This document shows, one piece after another, positions 6,719 through 11,898 of a stretch of DNA of 11,898 nucleotides. Both the position numbers and the translations under genes were made by a program. The notes beneath the pieces were generated by a model. It did no database searches. It was not told the origin of the DNA and saw only the letters and a list, made by a program, of their open reading frames with translations. This stretch comes from Methanothrix sp. (GTDB lineage: Archaea; Halobacteriota; Methanosarcinia; Methanotrichales; Methanotrichaceae), in the NCBI GenBank assembly GCA_003162615.1, contig PMNG01000063.1, forward strand, positions 4,433 to 16,330, read 5' to 3'. How positions within the stretch are numbered: position 1 is the stretch's first letter; the number at the start of each line of letters is the position of its first letter.

Positions 6719-8647
6719 TTGAGCGTGAACTCCAGCTACCAACTCTCTTTTCTCCTTCTAGTGTGTCTGGTCAGCGGTGCGGCCCTTCTTTCAGATGGCC
6801 AGGAGGACAAGGCGCTCCAGTGGTTCCATTCCGAGTCCGGCAGTCTATCGAGGCCCAGCCCGAACGAAACCCAAATGCCTACTATTTTTGGAATACAAGT
6901 AGTCCCTTCCAATCTGTTCAAGCCCCTGAACGACACGACGCCGCCTACCATTTTCGGTGCGTCCGTGGTCCCGTCTTTTTTAAAGATCGGCGATCCAAGT
7001 TCCGAGATCGATGCCGATGTGTACGATCAAGCCGGCATAAAAATGGTATACGCTGAGGTGGGGAACCGAATGAACCTCATGATGGATCTCCAAAGGAAAA
7101 ACGAATTCAAAGGCTATTGTGGATCTAACCTCCCACCGGGAACCTATAAGGTGACCATCGTTGCCATAGATAAGGCCGGAAATGCTGCTAGGTCGGAGGC
7201 TGCCACTAACTTGACCATTCTCGATCCTAACGACCTAAACGGCAATCACATCGATGACAGCCTGGAGAACCAAATGGGCAAAGATCTCCGAGTGATCGTT
7301 CTAGATGACGGCAATCTTTCAGGAGCTGACAGGTTCAAGATCATTCCTGGAAGCTCCATGATCATTCCCGGTACCAAGCTGGCTGAACTTGCTCATCTCA
7401 AGGGCGTCAAAGGCGTCTACAAAGACCAGAAGCTAAAGGTGATGGCATCTCCGGGGGGGGACTATCCCCCTGCTGTGGCCAGGGGGATTGATGATCCTCG
7501 AAAGGGGCACAACCTAAAGGGCGGCGGGGTGACCGTTGCTCTTGTGGATACTGGTGCAGATCCCAATCACAAATCCCTTGAGGACAATAAAATAATAGCC
7601 TTCAAGGACTTCGTTAACAACCAGTCAAGTCCCTATGACGACAACGGCCACGGCACTCACTGCGCTGACCTAATAGCCGGGGATGGCGACAAGAGTGGTG
7701 TAGCGCCGGATGCAAAGCTTGTAGTTGTGAAGGTCATGGACAGAGATGGGGCATGCTATCTATCCGATGCTATCAAGGCCTTGGACTGGTGTCTGGAGAA
7801 CAAAGACAAGTACGGGATAAAGGTGGTCTCCTTTTCAGTCGGAGGCGAAGGGCCTGCGGATGGGAACTCCCTCTTGGACCTGGCCTGCAACAAGATGGTG
7901 GATAAGGGCCTGGTCATGTGCGTAGCGGCAGGCAACTCCGGGCCAGCCCCTAAGTCCATTGTCGTACCTGGTGATTCGGATAGGGTAATAACAGTAGGGG
8001 CCATCGACAACCGGGGTTCAATCTTCGAGCAATCTTCCCGGGGCCCATCCCCCAACGGTGATATAAAGCCGGACATTGTGACCCTGGGCGTGGACATAAT
8101 ATCAGCCCTTTCCGGCACTAAAGATCAGTACAGCTCCATGAGCGGCACGTCTATGGCCGTCCCTCAAGTCTCTGGTGCAGCGGCGTTGCTTCTGCAGGCC
8201 AGGCCTGATATGAAGCCTGCTGATGTGAAGAGGATACTGCTGAAGACGTCAAGCGACCTTGGCGACGCTGGGCCGGACAATGTTTATGGTTACGGGGCGC
8301 TGAACCTAACGTCTGCTCTTACAGGCATTGAAGGCCAGCCCGACTGGCTGACGGGGGCAAAGTTGCTGGAGGTAGATCTCAGCAGATACAACGCGACTGT
8401 TGGTGATCCAGTCAACATCGAGGCCAGGGTGTCCGGTGATGTTAAAGAGGTTAACACCCGGATCGTCGGCCCAGAAAGGACGATGGAGATCCCTTTGGAG
8501 GATTTTGATTCAAACGGAATCTATTCAGGACCCTGGGAGACGAGCTTCTGGAATCCGGGAAACTACAAAGTAGAGGTGGATCTAACCGGGAGGTATGGTG
8601 AGACGGCATCCACTTCCATCCCTTTTCGTTTAGACCCGAAGCACTGA
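6719..8647 (+). CDS. Secreted subtilisin-like serine protease (family S8)
   Basis: A 642-residue exported protease with an intact catalytic set: Asp277 (LVDTG), His311 (NGHGTHCA), oxyanion Asn406 (AAGNSGP) and Ser478 (GTSMAVPQVSG). Residues 9-26 are the signal peptide. Two short copies of a PTIFGxxVVPS phrase (54-64, 77-86) lead into an Ig-like domain (about 80-168), then a possible Ca-binding loop (DLNGNHIDD, 172-180). A propeptide-like region follows (about 187-243, ending LKGVKGVYKDQKLKV, typical of the I9 inhibitor fold that self-cleaves in subtilases). The catalytic domain spans about 265-535; a C-terminal Ig-like module (about 546-637) resembles those of two upstream proteins. The TTG start is 9 bases after the previous stop; GTG 6725 is an alternative. 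It may mature or trim the co-expressed exported proteins (inference). Confidence 0.92.
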   Translation: MSVNSSYQLSFLLLVCLVSGAALLSDGQEDKALQWFHSESGSLSRPSPNETQMPTIFGIQVVPSNLFKPLNDTTPPTIFGASVVPSFLKIGDPSSEIDADVYDQAGIKMVYAEVGNRMNLMMDLQRKNEFKGYCGSNLPPGTYKVTIVAIDKAGNAARSEAATNLTILDPNDLNGNHIDDSLENQMGKDLRVIVLDDGNLSGADRFKIIPGSSMIIPGTKLAELAHLKGVKGVYKDQKLKVMASPGGDYPPAVARGIDDPRKGHNLKGGGVTVALVDTGADPNHKSLEDNKIIAFKDFVNNQSSPYDDNGHGTHCADLIAGDGDKSGVAPDAKLVVVKVMDRDGACYLSDAIKALDWCLENKDKYGIKVVSFSVGGEGPADGNSLLDLACNKMVDKGLVMCVAAGNSGPAPKSIVVPGDSDRVITVGAIDNRGSIFEQSSRGPSPNGDIKPDIVTLGVDIISALSGTKDQYSSMSGTSMAVPQVSGAAALLLQARPDMKPADVKRILLKTSSDLGDAGPDNVYGYGALNLTSALTGIEGQPDWLTGAKLLEVDLSRYNATVGDPVNIEARVSGDVKEVNTRIVGPERTMEIPLEDFDSNGIYSGPWETSFWNPGNYKVEVDLTGRYGETASTSIPFRLDPKH

Positions 8648-8654
8648 GGCAGAG

Positions 8655-9230
8655 ATGATCGATGTGATAATGTGCAAGGAGATTTCCAGGTTCGGCAGAA
8701 AGGCCGTTCTGTCGGGGCTTACCAGTTCGCGTTTTGGGAACATCAGCGCCCTTCGAGGAAACAAAATCGTCATCACCAAGTCAGGCTCAATGCTCGATGA
8801 GCTGGACCGGACCCAGGTTGTGGAGGTAGACCTGAGTGGACCATGCCCACAAGACGCGACTGCCAGCACGGAAACCTGTGTTCACAGGGCCGTCTATCAG
8901 GGCACAGCTGCACAATCTGTGATTCACACCCACTCTCCCTACGCTGTTGCCCTCTCGCTGATCGAGCCCGAACAGGTGGAGCCGATAGACAGTGAAGGAC
9001 ACCATTTCCTCGGATCCTTGCCCGTCGTCGATGCCGAATTCGGAACTAGCGATCTGGCAGCAAAAGTATCAGTAGCCCTTCAATCTCACAATGCCTGCAT
9101 AGCCCGAGGTCACGGTGTCTTTGCTCAAGGCCAAAGCCTGGCCGAAGCATACACAACGGCATCTATGGCAGAACACAGTTCTCAGGTAAGATATCTGGTT
9201 AAGGTTTATGCGATGGGATCTAAGGGCTGA
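8655..9230 (+). CDS. fucA: Class II aldolase, L-fuculose-1-phosphate aldolase type
   Basis: A 191-residue cytosolic class II aldolase/adducin-family protein. The zinc site of E. coli fuculose-1-phosphate aldolase is preserved in position and spacing: Glu73 (STETC), His91 and His93 (VIHTHSPYA) and His153 (RGHGVFA). Phosphate-binding FGNIS (27-31) and TKSG (41-44) are also present. The family makes or splits fuculose 1-phosphate into dihydroxyacetone phosphate and lactaldehyde. In methanogens such an aldolase has been linked to lactaldehyde/lactate supply for coenzyme F420; assignment to that role here is by family. It starts 7 bases after the protease stop, with GAGG overlapping that stop, so it should be co-transcribed. 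It is the only cytosolic enzyme in a run of exported proteins. An internal ATG (8670) is possible but has no ribosome site. The substrate is not proven by sequence. Confidence 0.85.
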   Translation: MIDVIMCKEISRFGRKAVLSGLTSSRFGNISALRGNKIVITKSGSMLDELDRTQVVEVDLSGPCPQDATASTETCVHRAVYQGTAAQSVIHTHSPYAVALSLIEPEQVEPIDSEGHHFLGSLPVVDAEFGTSDLAAKVSVALQSHNACIARGHGVFAQGQSLAEAYTTASMAEHSSQVRYLVKVYAMGSKG

Positions 9231-9262
9231 GGCATTTTTAGAGTAAATCCAGTACCACGTGC

Positions 9263-9318
9263 TCTTCGAACCCTGCCTAAGGTACTTGTCCTAGGCTTTG
9301 TTTCGTAGCCCTCGAAGA
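9263..9318 (+). other. Two-tier stem-loop downstream of the aldolase gene
   Basis: The outer arms TCTTCGA (9263-9269) and TCGAAGA (9312-9318) are perfectly complementary. Inside them GCCTAAGG (9275-9282) pairs with CCTAGGC (9290-9296), leaving one bulged A and a 7-base loop. The internal sides are unpaired. It may be a structured 3' end of the operon transcript; no known RNA family is recognised. Confidence 0.4.
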
Positions 9319-9341
9319 ACGACCACTTTGGCATTCGAAAC

Positions 9342-9349
9342 CTTTATAT
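9342..9349 (+). promoter_or_regulatory. Strong TATA box upstream of the 9373-9429 stem
   Basis: CTTTATAT preceded by CGAAAC, a good archaeal TATA box with a purine-rich BRE-like flank. It is centred about 27 bases before 9373, exactly where the perfect inverted repeat begins. It could drive a small RNA or a 170-base leader for the site-2 protease gene. Confidence 0.55.
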
Positions 9350-9372
9350 CTTAATCTTCTTTCAGTAATAAC

Positions 9373-9429
9373 GAGCGGGTATTGCTTATTTTCCAAATCC
9401 ACACTGAACCCCCACTCTCCTACCCGCTC
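9373..9429 (+). ncRNA. Candidate structured small RNA or leader element
   Basis: GAGCGGGTA (9373-9381) and TACCCGCTC (9421-9429) pair perfectly over 9 bp, enclosing 39 pyrimidine-rich bases with little internal structure. The first paired base is at the start site predicted from the TATA box at 9342-9349. There is no tRNA cloverleaf and no C box, so a tRNA or C/D guide RNA is not supported. Perfect 9-bp repeats at this spacing also arise by chance about twice in a window this size, so only the promoter alignment raises it above background. Confidence 0.35.
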
Positions 9430-9514
9430 ACTTTGGCTCTAGGTCAAGCCTTGCTTATCTCATTAGACCATCTGGTGACAGAACCTTCTCTCAATCAATT
9501 AAGTTGTCAAAAGA

Positions 9515-9522
9515 TCTATTAA
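9515..9522 (+). promoter_or_regulatory. TATA-like box of the site-2 protease gene
   Basis: TCTATTAA preceded by A-rich sequence, centred about 25 bases before ATG 9544. There is no Shine-Dalgarno site before this ATG. Both facts fit a leaderless message starting at or next to the ATG. Confidence 0.45.
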
Positions 9523-9543
9523 TGCGGCAGTCAAGTTATTATC

Positions 9544-10650
9544 ATGAACACCTCCATCCAAATAGGGAAGGTTATGGGGATTCCAGTAAGGCTTCACATA
9601 ACCTTTCTTTTGATCATTCCCTGGGTTGCTTACATATTTGCGTCTGTGAGCGATACATACTTTGGATGGCCTTACGGCTTTGGCGGGGTGCAGCCTTCCA
9701 TGACGAGGTGGGCTTACTCCTTAGCCTTCGCTGTCCTTCTCTTCGTCTGTGTCGCCCTTCATGAACTCGGCCACTCTTACGTCGCTAGGGCTTACGGCAT
9801 CGTAATCAGATCCATAACCCTCTATCTTTTCGGAGGGGTATCTTCCATGGAGGAAATACCGAGGAATCCAAAGCTCGAGCTTCAGATGGCGTTTGCAGGA
9901 CCGGGGACCAGCGGCGCCTTAGCAATAGTGTTCCTATTTCTTTACTATCAGTCTGCAGCAATTCTCGGCATCGAAAATCCATTTACTATCCTGATGTCGA
10001 CTCTGTGGATCGTGAACCTTACTCTGATGGTCTTCAATCTCCTCCCGGCCTTTCCCATGGACGGAGGCAGAGTTCTCCGAGCCTGGCTCGCCACACGGAT
10101 GCCTTACGTGGCAGCCACCAACAGAGCTGCAAGCGTTGGAAAGATGTTCGCGATAGTGATGGGCATCTTTGGCCTTTTCTCAGGAGGCATACTCCTCCTA
10201 GTGATCGCTTTCTTCGTCTACATAGGTGCCTCAGAAGAGGAGCGAGCAACCACCATCAACATTTGCCTGGAAGGCATAAGGGTCAGGAACATAATGTCAG
10301 ACGATGTTCATACAGTTCCTCCCAGTATGAGCCTCCGGGAGCTGACCGATTTGGTCTTCCGGGAAAAGCACAGAGGATATCCGGTGGTGGATGGAGAGAA
10401 GCTTTTAGGTGTGGTAACCACGGCAGATATACAGCGAGTTGCAGAATCGCTGAGGCAAACCACCACCGTGGGCGACGTAATGGCCAAGAAGATATTTGAT
10501 ATCGGACCGGATGAGGAAGCAACGGCCGCCATGAAGAAGCTGACCGAGCTGGGAGTGAGAAGACTCCCTGTGATTGAGAATGGTCGGCTGGTGGGCATCC
10601 TCTCTAGAGAGGACCTGGTCAGGGCCATGGAGCTATGCTCAGGGAGATGA
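9544..10650 (+). CDS. Site-2 protease (M50 family) with two CBS domains
   Basis: A 368-residue intramembrane zinc metalloprotease. Transmembrane segments lie at about 17-35 and 57-75, with HELGH (73-77) giving the two zinc His and the catalytic Glu74. Further segments span about 120-135 and 148-166, and the third ligand Asp173 sits in NLLPAFPMDGGR (165-176). Another segment spans about 199-227. The cytosolic tail carries two CBS motifs, about 247-303 (VRNIMSDDVHTV ... GVVTTADIQ) and about 308-365 (VGDVMAKKIFDI ... GILSREDLV), which in this family bind adenine nucleotides. Length and order match the archaeal S2P-CBS group (the M. jannaschii enzyme is the structural model). Such proteases cleave membrane-bound regulators or remnant signal peptides; the substrate is unknown. 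The ATG start lacks a ribosome site but has a well-placed TATA box. It converges with the F420 reductase gene, 26 bases away. Confidence 0.93.
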   Translation: MNTSIQIGKVMGIPVRLHITFLLIIPWVAYIFASVSDTYFGWPYGFGGVQPSMTRWAYSLAFAVLLFVCVALHELGHSYVARAYGIVIRSITLYLFGGVSSMEEIPRNPKLELQMAFAGPGTSGALAIVFLFLYYQSAAILGIENPFTILMSTLWIVNLTLMVFNLLPAFPMDGGRVLRAWLATRMPYVAATNRAASVGKMFAIVMGIFGLFSGGILLLVIAFFVYIGASEEERATTINICLEGIRVRNIMSDDVHTVPPSMSLRELTDLVFREKHRGYPVVDGEKLLGVVTTADIQRVAESLRQTTTVGDVMAKKIFDIGPDEEATAAMKKLTELGVRRLPVIENGRLVGILSREDLVRAMELCSGR

Positions 10651-10676
10651 CAAGAAGCGAAGTAGATAATTTGGAA

Positions 10677-11330
10677 CTACCTTTCCTGGATTATCTTGAT
10701 CCCGGCGTCTTTTATCTTGTTTCGCCTAGCCACGTTGAGGAGCATGGGGGTGAGAGACTCGACTAGACTCGAAGCGCTCAATGGCCCTGCATCCAATGGG
10801 CGAAGGGCGTTTACCTCTCTTACCAGGCCAGCCACAACCTCTTTGGAATCGATGTCGTCTCCGCAGATCATTACGTCGCCCTGGAGTTCCCTAGATCTAT
10901 TCTGAAGGGCGGCAGCACAGATCGTGTGAAAAGCGGACACTATTCTGGTTCCATCGGGGAGAAGTGACTGGGCCTGCAGGGCTGCACAGCCCTCCGCCGG
11001 AGGAGTGAAGGTGAAGTGCTTTCCGTTGTAGCTCATGGGGACAACCGGGGAGACTACAACCTGGCCGGAGTAGGAGCCTTTCAGGTCTGAGGTGACCGAA
11101 ATGAGATGCTCGTGAGGCACACAGAGCACCACTAGGTCTGAAGATTCAACGGCGCTTTTATTGTCCGTGCCGATGACGTTTCCTCCGCCTAGGACTCCCC
11201 GTACATGAGCAGCGCTCTCCTGGGCCTTATCCTCTTTTCTTGAACCTATGATGATCTCGTGACGCTCTGCCCATCGCAGGGCAAAACCGCTCCCTATGTC
11301 TCCCGTGCCGCCAACCAGAGCAATCCTCAT
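10677..11330 (-). CDS. npdG: NADPH:coenzyme F420 oxidoreductase
   Basis: A 217-residue cytosolic enzyme that transfers hydride between reduced F420 and NADP, letting methanogens make NADPH for biosynthesis. The N-terminus MRIALVGGTGDIGSG (1-15) is the Rossmann glycine motif of this family. GSRKEDKA (29-36) supplies Ser/Arg that recognise the NADP phosphate. Downstream blocks VVVSPVVPMS (91-100), VSAFHTICAA (131-140), CGDD (156-159) and LRPLDAGPLSASSLVESLTP (176-195) closely match the Archaeoglobus fulgidus enzyme as I recall it. Length is normal. ATG 11330 is chosen over TTG 11336 because it gives the family's usual N-terminus and lies about 25 bases from a TATA-like box. A small membrane-protein gene precedes it on the same strand, 44 bases away. 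Confidence 0.93.
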   Translation of the reverse strand: MRIALVGGTGDIGSGFALRWAERHEIIIGSRKEDKAQESAAHVRGVLGGGNVIGTDNKSAVESSDLVVLCVPHEHLISVTSDLKGSYSGQVVVSPVVPMSYNGKHFTFTPPAEGCAALQAQSLLPDGTRIVSAFHTICAAALQNRSRELQGDVMICGDDIDSKEVVAGLVREVNALRPLDAGPLSASSLVESLTPMLLNVARRNKIKDAGIKIIQER

Positions 11331-11350
11331 GTTCAATCATAAGGCTGGCG

Positions 11351-11358
11351 CATATTTG
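11351..11358 (-). promoter_or_regulatory. TATA-like box of the F420 reductase gene
   Basis: CAAATATG on the minus strand, centred about 25 bases before ATG 11330, with no Shine-Dalgarno site in between. This fits a leaderless transcript, separate from the upstream membrane-protein gene. Confidence 0.4.
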
Positions 11359-11374
11359 ACGCTTTTGGGGCATG

Positions 11375-11734
11375 CTACAGAGACCTGACAAAATAGGACA
11401 ACACAACGTAAACTGCGATTCCCAGGCCGACCGACTTAAAGGCTCCCCACCGCTCTACTCCAACCATCACCACTAATACGTAGCAGATCCATGGAGGTGT
11501 AAAAATAAGAAGGCCCCTGGCGTAATTTAGAACAACGTCCTTCCCGCTATCGGCGTCGATGAGGATGAAGGTGAGGGCGGTCAGAAGGGGCAGAGTGACG
11601 ATAAAGGCTGATAGGGTGCCCTTGCCCACCGAAGCAAAGTATGTGGTCAGGGCAGTAATCGACCCTCCGATTATGAAATATATAATGAGCCGTAGTTGGG
11701 AGCTGGCTATATTTGCTAGATGCAGAGAACTCAT
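11375..11734 (-). CDS. Small DUF3147-like integral membrane protein
   Basis: From ATG 11734 this is 119 residues, mostly hydrophobic, with four predicted membrane spans: about 14-32 (RLIIYFIIGGSITALTTYF), 38-57 (TLSAFIVTLPLLTALTFILI), 72-93 (RGLLIFTPPWICYVLVVMV) and 100-117 (SVGLGIAVYVVLSYFV). Size, span layout and the 'FIVTLPLLTALTFIL' phrase after a short polar loop resemble DUF3147 (GlpM-like) membrane proteins, which have no established biochemical role. The frame also extends to TTG 11830 (151 residues); the extra 32 residues are not hydrophobic, lack a ribosome site and include one arm pair of an inverted repeat, so they may be an untranslated leader. The next ATG gives the more typical length. 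It is followed by the F420 reductase gene, but no functional link is evident. Confidence 0.75.
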   Translation of the reverse strand: MSSLHLANIASSQLRLIIYFIIGGSITALTTYFASVGKGTLSAFIVTLPLLTALTFILIDADSGKDVVLNYARGLLIFTPPWICYVLVVMVGVERWGAFKSVGLGIAVYVVLSYFVRSL

Positions 11735-11758
11735 GTCAGAACCAGATGTTAGAAGGGA

Positions 11759-11817
11759 TGGCACGAGATGCGAAAGGGAGTAGCAATGAAGGGGGTAATA
11801 AACGTCACCTCGTGCCA
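11759..11817 (-). other. Perfect 9-bp inverted repeat upstream of the DUF3147-like gene
   Basis: TGGCACGAG (plus 11759-11767) and CTCGTGCCA (plus 11809-11817) are perfectly complementary and enclose 41 bases that are pyrimidine-rich on the transcribed strand. If translation starts at 11734 this is a leader hairpin; if at TTG 11830 it lies in coding sequence. Chance is a real alternative for a repeat of this size. Confidence 0.35.
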
Positions 11818-11869
11818 CATAAGCCTGCAACTACTACGCTGCGGCTATCACTACCTTATACCTTCTCCT

Positions 11870-11877
11870 TTATTAAG
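11870..11877 (-). promoter_or_regulatory. TATA-like box of the DUF3147-like gene
   Basis: CTTAATAA on the minus strand, preceded by AAAA and followed by AGG. It predicts transcription from near 11848. A second weaker match, GGTATAAGG (11854-11862), would start it near 11832. Confidence 0.35.
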
Positions 11878-11898
11878 TTTTAGGTCCCAATAACTACC

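Larger units (their letters stand above)
9231..9543 (+). other. 313-base non-coding stretch with two inverted repeats and a TATA box
   Basis: No plausible gene lies between the aldolase and the site-2 protease. The stretch opens with a T5 run (9235-9239), a possible archaeal terminator for the operon. It contains a two-tier inverted repeat (9263-9318), a strong TATA box (9342-9349), a 9-bp inverted repeat (9373-9429), a pyrimidine-rich spacer, and a second TATA-like box just before the protease gene. Some of it may be a small RNA gene. Confidence 0.6.

Noticed and set aside
7451..7475. Run of eight G followed by CCCCC, a possible frameshift site or hairpin in the subtilase gene
   Set aside because: The frame stays open and the S8 motifs continue on both sides, so no frameshift is needed; the hairpin is plausible but has no evident role inside coding sequence.
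7756..8118. 120-codon minus-strand open frame inside the subtilase gene
   Set aside because: It lies opposite the catalytic domain with all S8 motifs on the plus strand; its protein has no recognisable features and no promoter or ribosome site.
9262..9275. CTTCGAACCCTG resembles a tRNA T-loop
   Set aside because: No matching 5-bp T-stem, acceptor stem or anticodon arm can be built around it on either strand.
9373..9429. C/D box guide RNA interpretation of the stem element
   Set aside because: A CTGA is present but there is no RTGATGA C box in place, and the terminal stem is longer than usual.
10005..10499. 164-codon plus-strand frame inside the site-2 protease gene
   Set aside because: It is an out-of-frame reading of a conserved M50/CBS gene, rich in Arg, Ser and His with no domain.

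Overview
The window looks like a piece of a methanogenic archaeon's chromosome, most likely from a Methanothrix (Methanosaeta)-like lineage of the Methanosarcinia. The evidence is an NADPH:F420 oxidoreductase, a fuculose-phosphate-type class II aldolase of the kind found in methanogens, an archaeal site-2 protease with CBS domains, archaeal TATA boxes placed so that some messages may be leaderless, and several secreted proteins (NosD-type beta-helix, DNRLRE-type, subtilase) rich in Asn-X-Ser/Thr sequons. The genus is inferred from protein style; no database search was made.

Layout. On the minus strand at the left edge (1-722) lies the 5' part of a membrane thiol-redox protein: an exported thioredoxin-like domain with CxxC fused to a CcdA/DsbD-type membrane domain. 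Next on the same strand (808-1371) is a small secreted DNRLRE-like protein. A divergent promoter region (1372-1580) follows. From 1581 to 9230 six plus-strand genes are packed closely enough to be one operon: a NosD-type beta-helix protein, three tandem-rhodanese paralogues, a secreted subtilisin-like protease and a cytosolic class II aldolase. The first two overlap by ATGA; the only large internal gap (80 bases) carries a hairpin. A 313-base non-coding stretch (9231-9543) holds two inverted repeats and a strong TATA box. Then come the site-2 protease (plus strand), and convergent to it the F420-dependent NADP reductase and a small DUF3147-like membrane protein (both minus strand).

Working picture. 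Five of the six operon proteins appear to be exported or membrane-anchored. The three rhodanese proteins share an oddity: the catalytic Cys of the C-terminal domain is replaced by Thr or Ser, while the N-terminal domain's active-site loop has gained a conserved C-x-P-C pair. The NosD-like protein, the third rhodanese and the subtilase also end in what looks like the same Ig-like module, and the subtilase has a further copy near its N-terminus. Together with the divergent CcdA/thioredoxin protein this suggests an extracytoplasmic thiol or disulfide (or sulfur-handling) system at the cell surface. That reading is inference; the residues and gene order are seen directly.
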